This document shows, one piece after another, positions 1 through 11,703 of a stretch of 64,000 nt of DNA. Below the pieces are notes generated by a model. It did no database searches. It was not told the origin of the DNA and was given only the letters and a program-made list of their open reading frames with translations. The number at the start of each line of letters is the position of its first letter. Position 1 is the stretch's first letter. This DNA comes from Lycium barbarum. Taxonomy: Eukaryota; Streptophyta; Magnoliopsida; Solanales; Solanaceae. The DNA lies in contig NC_083343.1 in the NCBI RefSeq assembly GCF_019175385.1, positions 55,512,457 to 55,576,456 on the forward strand, written 5' to 3'. The position numbers and the translations under genes were made by a program.

Positions 1-330
1 ATATTGTTTGGAATGCTATTGAATGTATTTGGATGATCTTGAACTAGCTAATGAATATGGAAAATGTTGATGTTAGTTGGATAATGGAAAGTGGGATGGA
101 AGTTGTAAACTATATAGAAAAGTAGACTATTGAGGATATAATGCATTTTTGTGATGATTGTGACATTGTTGATGTTATTGGGTTGTTGTTGCTGCTATTT
201 GAGCCGAGATGATTCTCGGGGGTGCTATATTTACAGGGGAGGTGCTGCCGAAATTTTGGTAGACAACTATAACTTTAAGTTGAATCCTTAGAATCCATAA
301 CTTACAATTGGTAACTTTGACCATTTGTAG

Positions 331-381
331 ATTCCGGGCGAAACGGGATTTGAGTTTAAGCGAGCGAAAGACGCACGTAAG
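331..381 (+). other. putative leader micro-exon in L0 (51 nt)
   Basis: Bounded by ...CCATTTGTAG on the left and AAG|GTATGT on the right. It begins ATTCCGGGCGAAACGGGATT, matching the same block in K, N, F, D2 and G. No reading frame is implied. Splicing is predicted, not shown. Confidence 0.4.
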
Positions 382-1039
382 GTATGTAAAGCTAACTCAT
401 TCCTTCTTTTGGCATGTCCTAAGTATACTAGGTCGATACTTGAGCCTCGGGGACAATTCCGTTCATGGAAATTCGAATTTGAATTTGAGTACTATTCATT
501 CAATCTAATTGAATTAGAAAACCTCACATTTTGTTGGAAAATGATCGAACGTCCGAAACTTTGGTAAATGTCATAGAATAGCTTCGAAACTTCCATTGAT
601 GATTCCATAAATCCTAATACTTGTGATTCAGGCCCGCCCCCTCGACATGACCCGAGGTGGGCCCACTAATCCCGAGACTCCTTTGTTTGTTCTAATAGGC
701 GTATTTTTGTATAGTGTCGGAAAAAGATTATTGTTATGACTTTGGCTATCATAGAATAATGTCTTGACTGTCCCTGACATTCTAAATTACATTTCGAACT
801 ATAAATGTAACTTTGAAAGTAATTTCGTGAAATAAATCCTGTATTGACCAATTGTTCGAACTAGTTTGACTAATGGGTTGATATATGAGTATATCAAGTT
901 TTATAACTATTTCGATTTATAAATTGTATTAGTCGCTCATGACTCTGCTCGTGCCCCTTTATTACGATATCGTTCACCGGTTCCCGGGCCGGTTATTGAT
1001 CACGCGCACTATGACAATTCGACCGTATGCCCTTTTTTT

Positions 1040-1312
1040 TTTACATGAGTATCCGGGCATAGGTGTTCCGGTACAAGTACTCCGCTAGAAGTATTTGATA
1101 TAAGTACCCCGATATAAATATTTTGATATAAGTAATCTGATGTAAGTATTTTGATATAAGTATCCGGATAAAGTATTATGATATGAGTCTTCTGAAATAA
1201 GTATTCGACATAAGCATTTTGAAACAAGATTTTGATGTAAGTGTTCTATTATAAGTATTCTACTATGAGTAGTCTGATACAAGTACTCTGATGTGAGTAT
1301 CCAATATGAATG
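1040..1312 (+). repeat. degenerate 14-bp minisatellite in L0
   Basis: Tandem units resembling GATATAAGTATTCT; the clearest run is at 1097-1152 with exact 14-bp steps. The same array type occurs in A's LTRs (about 17570-17930 and 23510-23870) and inverted in S (about 26870-27300). It creates spurious ORFs rich in Tyr, Ile and Ser. Confidence 0.75.
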
Positions 1313-1778
1313 TTTTCTGTAAACTTTAGCGTCTCCAACTTGCGTATACGACATCGGATTTCTTAGAAGTGCCCGAAGAGGTTCCGGTACCAAAAACGCT
1401 CACGATCTTTCTGTATGTACATATGGTTCCAAAATCTCTGTTTGATCTGATTAGTAAGGACATCTGAAGGTGCCTGGTATGACTATGACTCTGATTCTCA
1501 GAAAAAGGCTTCTGAAACGCTTACGAAGCGTTCTGTACTTCAAACGCTCGTAGCTTTCTCATACTACGTTGGATTGACCTGAAATCTGTTCCGAGCCTCC
1601 AGGTATCGGTAAGGACGCTTGTCTGTCGAGTCTTGGTTTCCATGTGCATCTGGTTTCTCACTACTCTGCTCGTGCGAGCCTTAGCATGTCTATTCACTGA
1701 GCCGGGCCAGGATATGTTATCGTGCGCTGTTCCCCTATGTTGTCTACAGTGTTCTGAAATAAAACCGTGAGGGGTGGT

Positions 1779-2105
1779 CTGGGCTGAGCTCGATTCCCAA
1801 AGCGGACAGTATCTGCGCTACATAATCTGATACCAGGCGGACGCGTTGGGAGTGTACTGGGCAGAGCTCGAGCTCCCGAGACTGATCCGTGACCCGTGTA
1901 CTGGGCAGAGCTCGAGCGGGAAAAACAGGCAGTTTCTGCATGGGATGACCACTGTACTGGGCCGAGCTCGAGGTGGCATACCCCTTGTAGACGCGTGTTC
2001 CTATATGATATGATTTGATCTGATATGATATACTCCGGCTATACGCCGCCTGATACGATACGTTTATGTATGGTGTGACCACTGTACTGGGCTGAGCTCG
2101 AGGTG
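1779..2105 (+). repeat. dispersed GAGCTCGAG motif cluster in L0
   Basis: The motif CTGGGCNGAGCTCGA recurs five times (about 1779, 1856, 1900, 1957 and 2087) at irregular spacing. A minus-strand ORF across it is built from these repeats and is not a gene. Confidence 0.6.
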
Positions 2106-3278
2106 GCACACTTCTTGTAAACATCATATGATTCCCAGGTTGCAGCGTTTGATCCGATACGCTATGGCGTTCTGATATGGCATATGACTATAATGTGCAC
2201 TATGTGTGGTCTACGTCTGGAAAGTAAGTTCTGATACTCTGTACGTCCTGTATTCCAACCGGTATACTATATCATCTGAGTACCCGGTAAGTCCCGTATT
2301 CCTTTTTATATATGACGTCATCTGAGTATTATGTATGTCATACATTCCGGCTGACACATGAGCTAGGTATGCATAAGTTGTGTCTGGAAACCCTGTACGT
2401 CTGGCAACCCTTTTGACAGGTTATATCGGTTTGTATGATTTGTGATGATCTGTATGATCTGGGTCTGGGGAGTGAGTGATTTGATATTCTGGACCATGTA
2501 CTCATTCTTTTACCGCTTGTTTCGACTATAGTTCTGATTTCTGTATTCCATGCTTTACATACTCAGTACATATTCCGTACTGACCCCTTTCTTCGGGGGC
2601 TGCGTTTCATGCCCGCAGGTACAGACGCTTATTGTGGTGATCCGCCAGCCTAGGGTACACAGTCTGCTGCTTGGAGTGCTCCTTTGATCCGGAGCCCATA
2701 CTTTCGGTACAGAACTCTGTGGTGTATATGATTTCGTGTTTATGGTTATTTTGGGTACGGCGGGGCCCTGTCCCGTCATATGATTCCGTTGTCTGTATTA
2801 GAGGCCTGTAGACATGTATGTGGGTCATGGGTCGTGTTTGGTCAGTGATGTTTGCTTGGTTTGTGCCCAGTTTGCCCCTACACTACGTTAATATGATCGA
2901 TCTATGTTTTATGATATAAATAATGGTTTAAAAGATATGTTTATAATTTGGGACGCACGAGATTCATAATATATAGGCATAAGTGAGATTTGGTGGGTAA
3001 GTATATACGAGTGTCCAGGTCGGACACTAGTCGCGGCCTACGGGGTTGGGTCGTGACATTAACAGTGCTGCAATTTTCAGGAGCTACTGGTTTGGGGCTG
3101 TCCGGAAATCCGACCTGCACAAAACAACTCCAAAAATTCTGAAACTTTGCAGATTAGTCAAAAATCATAAACTAAACTATTCTAAAAAATAAAATTTCAA
3201 AAACGATTTAAATTTTTTAAAACGATGGGTTGCCTCCCACCAAGCGCTTAAGTTAACGTCGCGGCACGACGGTTACCT

Positions 3279-4248
3279 TTACCGCTTTTCTCGCCATTTG
3301 GAGCTTATGAATTGGGCACCCAACTTGGACTCAAGTTTGTGACCACGAGCGGTGGGGGGTGGTAAGTAGATGAACAAGCCAAATGTTAATTTCTTCATTC
3401 TGAACTTCTTGGCTTTCAAATGAGGAATGTCATTTTGCCTTCTTACTCTTTCGAATTGCAAGATGTAAGGCACCTGTCTTTCTTCTTCACCATCCAACAT
3501 GGATGTATGTGGCTCAATTCCCATATCACCATACAAATCCAATGTTGAAAAATGCTTGGAGTGAGACTTGAACCTCCCGATTTGCAAACTTTTCCAGATT
3601 TTGACATTCTCATTTTCCCCCAAACTAGAGTCAACTTCCACCATTTTTCTCAAGACAACGGTTGACTCTAATTTCTTTTCTTCTCTGGCATCTCTAATGA
3701 AAATGGATTCGTTTGGAGGATTTTCAATTCTTGATTCCTCCTTTTCATGATTGGCCTCCAACATGGGCATTCTCTCCTCATATTGAGCATTTGAGAATTC
3801 TTCTTGATTTTGTTCAAATGCCCACGGAAGATTTTTGTATTCATTCATCAAGCCATTTTGGAGACTAGTTTCCAAGTACTCCTCCAAGGTTTTTTGCTTT
3901 TCATTTCCTCCTTCAAGTAGGCATTCCATCATGAGCTTGAACTCTCCATTTTGTCCATTCTCAACTTCTTCCACTTCCATTTCCCTATCATTGTCACTAC
4001 AAAAAGTTGAATCGTCATAGTGGCGGTTCGGGGGAAGGGAAGGACACATAAGCACAATTAGCCCAATGGCCATTTTGACCACCACATCTATCACATATGC
4101 TCCACTCATGGGTTCGAGATTGTGCGCACAATCCTCCCCCGGGAGACTTTAAACAATTTTGCCAAGAGTGAGGTCCTCCACAATAGGGACAAGGGTCATC
4201 AAAGTATGAACAACTTCCATCCGACCCATTTTCATTACAAGATGCCAT
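3279..4248 (-). pseudogene. T: gag-like zinc-knuckle ORF with frameshift
   Basis: The first part (4248-4015, 77 aa) starts MASCNENGSDG and has two zinc-knuckle-like motifs, CPYCGGPHSWQNC (CX2CX3HX4C) and CDRCGGQNGHWANC (CX2CX5HX3C). It stops at a TGA. The neighbouring frame continues from about 4040 to 3279 with acidic Glu-rich sequence (about 150 residues, likely coiled-coil) and a basic end, KLESKLGAQFISSKWREKR. The simplest reading is one ORF split by a single-base frameshift near 4020-4030. Zinc-knuckle ORFs are expected 3' of the PBS in Tat-type elements and probably bind RNA. I see no protease or polymerase, so the element copy is non-autonomous or truncated. Confidence 0.55.
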
Positions 4249-4274
4249 TGTTTTTTTTTTTTTAATTTATTTTA

Positions 4275-4467
4275 GCAAAAGCAAAAACTGGACAGTTTTG
4301 GAGAGGCAAAAACTGGCCAGTTTTGCAGAAGCAAAAACTGGACAGTTCTGCACAAAACTGGACAGTTTTGCAGAGGCAAAAACTGGACAGTTTTGCAGAG
4401 GCAAAAACTGGACAGTTATGCAGTTTTGCAAAAACTGGTCAGTTTTTTTTTTTTTTTTTTTTTTTTT
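4275..4467 (-). repeat. 25-bp palindromic minisatellite plus poly-T
   Basis: Units of the form GCAAAAACTGGACAGTTTTG recur at about 4281, 4306, 4331, 4352, 4376, 4401 and 4427, mostly 25 bp apart. Each holds the near-palindrome AAAACTGGACAGTTTT. A T-run of about 25 bases follows (4443-4467). It lies between PBS and ORF, so in the RNA leader. Related sequence occurs in T's own LTR at 5515-5610. Confidence 0.8.
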
Positions 4468-4538
4468 ATAAAGCAAAGAAAGTTTGGACCAAAGCAAGTT
4501 AGCTTAAATTCCAAACTAACCCAAATACGCCAAATTGT

Positions 4539-4556
4539 TCCCCAGCAACGGCGCCA
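4539..4556 (-). other. T: primer-binding site
   Basis: Reads TGGCGCCGTTGCTGGGGA on the minus strand, four bases inside the LTR end. It matches the TGGCGCCGTTGC PBS type of Tat/Athila-lineage elements, as I remember the family. Confidence 0.75.
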
Positions 4557-4560
4557 TTTT

Positions 4561-5784
4561 TGATAACGTCCAAATCCACCCTATTAATTAGAATGAGCAC
4601 GGTCGTATGCAAATATATTTTACCCAACTATGAGTCGGGGTCGAATCCCACAGAGAACAATATGTAGGCGATTAGGAAAAGTAGGAATTTTTACCAACTA
4701 CGCTAAAGCCAAACGATGGATAATATTTTGGTTTTGTTTGAGAGAAAATTATAACTAATGCAAAAATGTAAACTAACCTAGATAGCAAGTAAAATGATCA
4801 ATGGCCACAAGCATGGATACAAGGGAGACTACGCTCAAGTAACGATCCAATGTATTTCATGATTTACAAATAATGGTGAATTTATATTACTTAGCCTCGG
4901 ATAATGACTCTAAATTAGCTTCTTCCGAAGACTAACTAGACTACCTAATTGAATATCCCTAAAGCAATTAGGAGCATTAAGAACACCCGAATATGGCTAC
5001 AAGTGGTGTCGCCTACCTAGGTCGATTTCCATTAGATGAGGGTTAACGCCCCAAATTCTTGTTAATTAATCTTTCCCAATCCCGAGTTTGCCTCTTCCAA
5101 GTTTAAACCGAAATAAATGGGCAAGTCTTAGGGTTAGCTACTCCCTTAAGAATCATTCAAAATGAGATTAATTAAAGAAACAATAACTCACTTCATTAGG
5201 AATAAAATCATTCAACACATAAGCAAAACAAGAGATTCAATCCAAACTTAAACAATATATACTTCCATAAACAAGGTTCAAGTATTGAAATGAAATACTA
5301 CACACATAAATATTCAATACCAAACAAGAAATTGAAGAAAGGATCAAGAATATCTCATTATAGTGCTTCCAATCTTCTCCTCCAATGTGTTGGTGTGAAA
5401 CCCTAGCCTCCAAGGACTTGTGTTGAGCCAAAGATGAAAATAATTTGCCCCCTAGTCTTCCTTTTATGTTTCCCAATTTTTCCAAGTCCAAAAAATGACA
5501 AAATATGCCCCAGATTTTCGTTTTTGCAGTTCTGCCCGTTGTTTGCAAATCTGTCCCGTTTTTTGCAAAACTGTCCACTTTTGACAGTTTTGCAAAACTG
5601 TGCAGTTTTTGTCCAATTTGACCTCTTTTTGACTTTATTTTCACTTGGTTTCTTCCGATCACTTCTAAATCACATAAACCTGTAAAATAGATGTAAATGA
5701 TATTAAATGCACTATTTTCTCAAGCAAACATAGCAAAAATATAAGATTAAAGAAGAGATAAGTTGGTAAAATACTAACTTATCA
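4561..5784 (-). mobile_element. T: LTR, 1224 bp
   Basis: Begins TGATAACGTCC and ends CTAACTTATCA on the + strand, giving TG...CA termini. The 5757-5784 end is itself a near-perfect hairpin (GATAAGTTGGT / ACTAACTTATC). An 18-bp perfect palindrome, ACAGTTTTGCAAAACTGT, lies at 5584-5601, upstream (minus strand) of a CATAAAAG TATA-like site near 5460-5467. No ORF in it is credible. Confidence 0.75.
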
Positions 5785-8316
5785 GGAGCCCAGTCTTGTT
5801 CGTAAGAAAGAAAGAGGGTTTGTTACGAATGTGTATTGATTACAGGCAGTTGAAAAAGGTGACAATAAAGAATAAATACCCTCTTCCTAGAATTGACGAC
5901 TTGTTCGATCAATTGCAAGGTGCTAAATGGTTCTCTAAGATAGATCGGGTTATCATCAGGTAAGAATTAGGGAAGCAGATATTCCCAAGACTGCCTTCAG
6001 GACAAGATATGGTCACTACGAGTTTCGAGTAATGTGTTCAGGCCGTTTTTGGACCTTTTTGTGATCGTGTTTATCGACGATATCCTGGTATATTCTCGCA
6101 CAGAATCAGAACATGCAGATCATCTAAGAATTGTTCTTGGCGTTCTTCGAGATCGGGAATTGTATGCAAAGTTTTCGAAGTGCGAGTTTTGGATAAACTC
6201 AGTGGCATTTCTAGGCCATGTTATTTCAGATGATGGCATCCGAGTCGACACTCAGAAAATAGAAGTTGTGAAGACTTGGCCAAGACCTACGACGCCTACA
6301 GAAGTTCGTAGTTTTCTGGGTTTGGCAGGTTATTATCGAAGATTCGTAGAGGGCTTCTCATCTATTTCAGCCCCATTGACAAAGTTAACCCAGAAGTCGG
6401 CTAAATTCCAGTGGAGTGATGCCTGTGAGCATAGCTTCCAAGAGTTGAAAAACAGGTTGACCTCAGCGCCAGTGCTAACACTTCCAGAAGGATCAGATGG
6501 CTATTTAGTGTATTGTGATGCATCCGGTGTGGGATTAGGATGTGTATTGATGCAGAATGGGAAAGTTATTGCATATGCTTCGAGGCAGTTGCGAAAACAT
6601 GAACAGAATTATCCCACTCATGATCTTGAGCTAGCTGCGGTCATCCATGCATTGAAAATATGGAGACACTACTTATATGGCGTGCACGTGGATATCTATA
6701 CGGATCACAAAAGCCTTCAATATATTTTCAAATAGAAGGAGTTGAACCTGCGGCAAATGGTTCGTGAAGTCCATCGGTTAGCAAGTCTCGGCGTACGGCC
6801 AATTGATTCGGGTAACGCAGGTATTAGCATCCATGACCCCACAGTTTCATCATTGAATCTAGAAGTGAAGGAACGGCAATATGAAGATCCTCAGTTAAGC
6901 CACTGTCGAGATCTATCTTAGGAAAAGGAAGAGTCTCCATTCGAAGTTTCCCTTGAAGGGGTTCTTAGATATCGAGGCCGGCTATGTGTACCGAATGTGG
7001 CAAACTTGCGCCAACGGATTTTAGAGGAAGCACATTATTCCCGGTATTCTATTCATCCAGGTGCAACCAAGATGTACCATGATCTTAAATCGATATACTG
7101 GTGGGATGGCATGAAGCGAGGCATAGCAGAATTTGTAGCACAGTGCCCAAATTGCCAGCAAGTGAAGGCCGAGCATCAAAAGCCAGGAGGCTTATTGCAA
7201 GAAATGGAAATTCCTACGTGGAAATGGGAAGAAATTAACATGGATTTTGTGGTAGGATTACCCCCTACGCGAGGGAAGTATGATTCTATATGGGTGATCG
7301 TGGATAGACTCACGAAAGTAGCTCATTTTCTCCCCGTTAGGACCACATATTCAGCGGAAGATTATGCTAAATTGTATCTCAAGGAGATTGTACGACTTCA
7401 CGGTATTCCTTTGGCCATTATTACAGACAGAGGGGCACAGTTCACAGCCAAGTTCTGGAAGTCCTTTCAAGAAGGTCTAGGTACCTAAGTTAAGCTCAGC
7501 ACGGCGTTCCATCCGCAGACTGACGGACAAGCCGAGCGAACTATTCATACCTTAGAGGATATGCTACGGGCATGTGTATTGGACTTTGGCGGTAGTTGGG
7601 ATGAGCATTTGCCTCTTATCGAATTTGCCTACAACAACAGCTATCATTCTAGCATTCAAATGGCCTCGTATGAAGCCTTATATGGAAGAAAATGCAGATC
7701 TCCAATTGGATGGTTTGAAACCGGAGAAGTACAATTGATAGGCCCCGACTTGATCCAACAAGCAGTTGAAAAGGTTAAAGTGATTCGAGACCGACTGTTA
7801 ACAGCTCAAAGTCGCCAAAAGTCTTATGCAGATAATCGCTGACGAGACTTGGAATTTCAAGTGGGCGATTGGGTGTTCCTGAAGGTATCACCGATGAAGG
7901 GAGTGATGAGATTTGGCAAGAAGGGAAAGCTAAGTCCCAGATATATCGGACCCTACCAAATCATTGGTAAGGTGAGTCGAGTAGCCTATAAATTGAACTT
8001 GCCTTCAGAGCTCGAATCCGTGCATCCAGTATTCCATGTTTCGATGCTCCGCAAGTGTATTGGGGACCTATCAAGAATAGTTCCGGTTGACGATGTGCAA
8101 GTGACAGAGAAGCTAACATACGAAGAAGTGCCTATTGCTATTTTAGATAGACAAGTACGAAGGCTTCAGAATAAAGAGGTTGCTTCAGTCAAAATTCTAT
8201 GGCGGAACAACAATCGGGAAGAAATGACTTGGGAAGCAGAGGAGAAGATGAAATCTATGTACCCCCATTTGTTCCAATCCCCGGAAGAGATTCAAGATGA
8301 AACGTCGACGATATAA
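5785..8316 (+). pseudogene. pol: E1: broken chromovirus pol (RT-RNaseH-INT-chromodomain)
   Basis: Remnant of the polyprotein that copies element RNA to DNA and integrates it. It starts inside RT at 5785 (MCIDYRQL near 5830). Small deletions near 5942 and 6033 remove conserved RT residues; [10 protein letters not shown] (catalytic DD) is at about 6070-6100. RNase H follows with [24 protein letters not shown] and YTDHKSLQ. Integrase has the HHCC finger (SIHPGATKMYH...CPNCQQVK, 7050-7160), MDFVVGLP, ITDRGAQF and AERT. The C-terminal chromodomain (ILDRQVRRL...ILWRNNNREEMTWEAEE) is near 8130-8260. Stops are at 6733, 6919, 7486 and 7840, and a deletion after LNLRQ (about 6765) removes part of the RNaseH-INT linker. 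It cannot be functional. Polypurine tract and LTR follow. The 5' half is missing at T's insertion. Confidence 0.92.
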
Positions 8317-8485
8317 GGTATGTATGCTTTATTTTTTTTATGTTTTTGGTCGTGTATGGCCATACATGTGTTGATATTGTGATGTAGCCCTGTGAGGCGA
8401 TGATATTATGGGTTGCTGTGACAGGTCAGTAGTGCCAGATTACAGGGGAAACTCTGGCGAAATTTTTATAGAATCCCGAGTGTTT

Positions 8486-8522
8486 AACATTCGAGGACGA
8501 ATGTTCCAAAAGGGGGTAAGAA
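8486..8522 (+). promoter_or_regulatory. E1: hairpin plus polypurine tract
   Basis: AACATTCGAGGACGAATGTT (8486-8505) is an 8-bp perfect inverted repeat with loop AGGA, followed by AAAAGGGGG (8508-8516) and the LTR start at 8523. The purine run is the plus-strand primer expected beside a 3' LTR. Confidence 0.85.
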
Positions 8523-8712
8523 TGTTACACCCCGGAAATTTTCCCGTTAAGCGTACAGTGAATAGGCTAACAAGGATATAGTGTATACGATGTTGTGGAG
8601 ACGAGTGATAACGTTCAATTGATTGGTATCGAGGTGTTGAACAACTGTTAAGAAGGTCCCGTAAGGATCGGAGATAAAACGAAGTGACAAAATAGGACTT
8701 AGTGAACTGGCG

Positions 8713-8977
8713 AATTATACGGTAGGTTATACAGACCGTATAATGGTTTTACGGCCGTATAATGAACCGTTAAAGTGTCACAGAAAGAAGTTGAGGAAAA
8801 GTGGGTTTTACGGTAGATTATACGGACCGTATAAAATTATACGGCCCGTCAAATGAACCGTCAAGTTGACACAGAAAGGGGTGATCACTGAGTCAGTTTT
8901 ACGGTCAATTATACGGACCGTATAAATTTATACGGACCGTATAATGGCATCGGGACTGGTTTTGTATTTATAAAAAT
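8713..8977 (+). promoter_or_regulatory. E1 LTR promoter: palindrome cluster and TATA
   Basis: Two exact copies of TTATACGGACCGTATAA (8909-8925 and 8928-8944) and several degenerate ones from 8713 precede TATTTATAAAAAT (8965-8977). The palindromes are the size of dimeric factor sites, and C carries the same ones. Binding is inference. Confidence 0.6.
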
Positions 8978-10593
8978 ATGATCCAAGTTTCATTTTCTTA
9001 TTTCCTCTTCTCACTACACGACCCAATCTCTCTCTCTAGAAACTTCCAAACACTCCAAACCAAGAATTCAAGTGAAAATCAAGATCAATAACACCCAAAT
9101 TCATGAAATCAAGTGTCACGACCCAACCCCGTAGGCCGTGACTAGTGCCCGATCTGGGCACCCAAACCCATCTATCAAATACATTCAAGTAAGTAGCAGA
9201 AGCCGACAAGGCTGTATTTACAAATTTACAAATTCAAGTCTCCTTTGTTTTTCAGACTATCCAGAATAACCCTGTACACAGCAAACACCAACAAAGGCCA
9301 CACAGGGCTAACAAAGCAACGTATAAACATATGCGGACCGGCCGCCTCGGCGTATGAGATCGCCCAAACAACATATACACATAAGCATACAGACTGACCC
9401 TAACCCACAGACATGTCCACAGACCTCTAAACTGACCGACAGAATCATATGACGGGACAGGGCCCCGCCGTACCCAAATAGTCAGATATGCAGAAATATA
9501 TACATGGCGAAAGATATATATACCAAAAGTGGACTCCGAATCAAAAGAGTACTCCGAAATAGCAGAAGTGGGGCCTACAGTGGTGGATCACCGGCGTCTG
9601 TACCTGCGGGCATGAAACGCAGCCCCCGAAGAAAGGGGGTCAGTACGAAAGATGTACTGAGTATGTAAAGCATGGAGTACAAAAATATAGGCCACAACTG
9701 GAAGCAAACAGAATACAAAGGAGAGAAATGCCGAACAGTATATCAAATGTTTATCAAAAACATATATACATAATGCAAACAAAATCATGCAAAGCTCAGG
9801 AACGTGGTCACCACTCCGACGCTGGTGCCACACACAGCATAACACCAGAATGTTCAAATCTCCGTACATCCCCGAACACACACATATGAGCGAATCACAT
9901 CGCAGCCATATCACAGCATAACTCCAAACGGAACCCGGCCCTATGGCGAGGCCTCGGGCAACCGTAACACAGCATACGGCCGAATCATCATAGAGCGCAC
10001 GAATCATAACCGGCCCGGGAACCGGTGAACGAAGTCATAGTAAGGCACGAGCGGAGTCCTGAGCAAACAATGCACTTTGTATATTAAAATAGCCTTTCAA
10101 AACTTGATTACTTCATAAGTCAGTTCATTAACCAAAATAGTCAAATAATTAGTTAGTACGAAAGTTTATTTCACAAAATGTTTCCAAAGTGGTACGTATG
10201 GCTCAAAACATAGTTTGTTACATCATAGTGTTCCGAACATTATTTCATACAGGACAATTTCAAAATCGAAGATTCTCTGTCGAAGCTTATCCAAAAAGAG
10301 AGCCTAGTAGGACAAATAAGGCATCTCGGGGTCAGCGGGCCCACCCCGGGTCAAGTCGAGGTGGCGAACATAATTTATGAACATTTCGGGTCTATAAGAT
10401 CATACATAAAGATTTCAAAGTAATCCGATTGCATTTGCATAAGTTTCGGACGTTTGATTAGGCTTTAATTGAATTGAATGAATAGTAGCCATTTTCTAGA
10501 TCGGATTTCGAGGAGTAAAATTGCTCCCGGGGTTCCGATATCAACCTAACATACTAAGACATGCCAAAAGAAGAAGTGGGAAGCTTTACATAC

Positions 10594-10645
10594 CTTAGAA
10601 ACGTCTTATGCTCACCCCAAAATCAAATCCCGTTTCGTCCAGAAT
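10594..10645 (-). other. putative leader micro-exon in F (52 nt)
   Basis: On the minus strand it is bounded by CCATTTGCAG| and AAG|GTATGT and starts ATTCTGGACGAAACGGGATT. This copy has CAG, the preferred acceptor. Confidence 0.45.
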
Positions 10646-11654
10646 CTGCAAATGGTCAAAGTTACCTATTAGAGATTCTTAAGCTTAAAAATTCCATTAA
10701 CTTCATTTCTGCCTACCGAAATTTCGGCAGCACTTCCCCTATATATCTAACACCCCCGAGACTTAGCTCGGCTCAATAAACATCAACAACAACAACCCAA
10801 ACGTCACAAACAACATAAACCACAACTAAATCATTCTAACTTCCATATTCTTCTTTACTATAAAAGTTGGCAACTTTCATTCAAACTTCACAATTCCAAA
10901 CTTATGTCCACATTACTGTATTCATTCAATCATTCAAGATTATTCAATCACATCCCAATTATGTTCCAAACACTATACATAATTTCAAGAAGTTCGTCAC
11001 TTTCCATATTCCTTTCAAAACGTCAACAATTCCGACGAACATACTAACTTGCATTATTTCATTCCGAATTCATTAACAACAACCATAAGTCATATTTAAA
11101 GCCTTAATATCATGGATATACAATGATATACACAATTATACCAAAGGTATAAACTTTCCCATAATGTTCCGAAATCATTTTCCAACACCAATTCAATTCA
11201 TTAAACATTCATTTACTTCATAAATGCCACAACGACGCAACTAACGAACTAGATAGGATTCAATTCACCTTCCCTTCCAACTCACATGGCTCACGGCCAC
11301 ATACCAACACACACACTCTCACGGCTGCACACACATACATCACTACCACAAAATTCTCATTTTATTCCATTCATCATAACATTCATATCAATTCCATAAC
11401 ACAAAAGTGGAAGAATTCTCACCTTTCCTTCAAGTTTCAACCCGCTGCAAACGCCGCTCTTGTGCCAAACCAATTATATCACGTCGGAGAGCATCTTGCA
11501 TACACTACAAATACAAGAAAAATAAGATTTTTGGATTGAAAACCAAGCAAGGAAAATTATTTGTTGTTGGGAAAAGGGGTTCGGCCGAGAGCCTCTAAGG
11601 AGGTGTTCTTCAATTTTTTTTTTTGTTTTGATTGGCTTCTTGAAAATTCTAAAG

Positions 11655-11703
11655 GGGATATGGATATATACTAGATTAAGGGTCATGTGATGATCACATG
11701 ACC
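11655..11703 (-). promoter_or_regulatory. F promoter: inverted repeat and TATA
   Basis: Arms GGTCATGTGA and TCACATGACC (11681-11703, 3-nt centre) sit just upstream, on the minus strand, of the TATA-like AGTATATATCC (about 11662-11673). Confidence 0.5.

Larger units (their letters stand above)
1..3058 (+). mobile_element. L0: 3' portion of a long LTR (Tekay-type)
   Basis: This LTR runs in from the left edge and ends in the family terminus GGGTTGGGTCGTGACA at 3058. It carries the shared leader blocks: a CCGAG/CTCGG stem near 202-220, the CTGCCGAAATTTTGGTAG hairpin near 245, a putative micro-exon at 331-381 and a C4/G5 hairpin at 2584-2599. No PBS follows; position 3059 enters Tat-like sequence, so it is probably a solo LTR or fragment inserted into element T. 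The left boundary and target duplication lie outside the window. ORFs inside it are repeat-derived and not coding. Confidence 0.8.
3059..5784 (-). mobile_element. T: Tat-like LTR element fragment (minus strand)
   Basis: Read on the minus strand, this is a 5' LTR (4561-5784), a PBS directly beside it (4539-4556), a gag-like zinc-finger ORF and about 1.2 kb more internal sequence that stops at the L0 boundary. A PBS of the TGGCGCCGTTGC type is typical of plant Tat/Athila-group Ty3/gypsy elements, whereas all its neighbours have tRNA-iMet-type sites. No pol is visible. The remaining half, if present, lies left of the window beyond L0. Its LTR abuts E1 pol at 5785, so T probably inserted into the reverse transcriptase region of E1. 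Confidence 0.7.

Noticed and set aside
1040..1312. CRISPR-like array
   Set aside because: Units are directly tandem at 14 bp without unique spacers, in plant LTR sequence.
1744..2127. 127-aa minus-strand ORF in L0
   Set aside because: It is built from GAGCTCGAG motif repeats in LTR sequence and has no domain signature.
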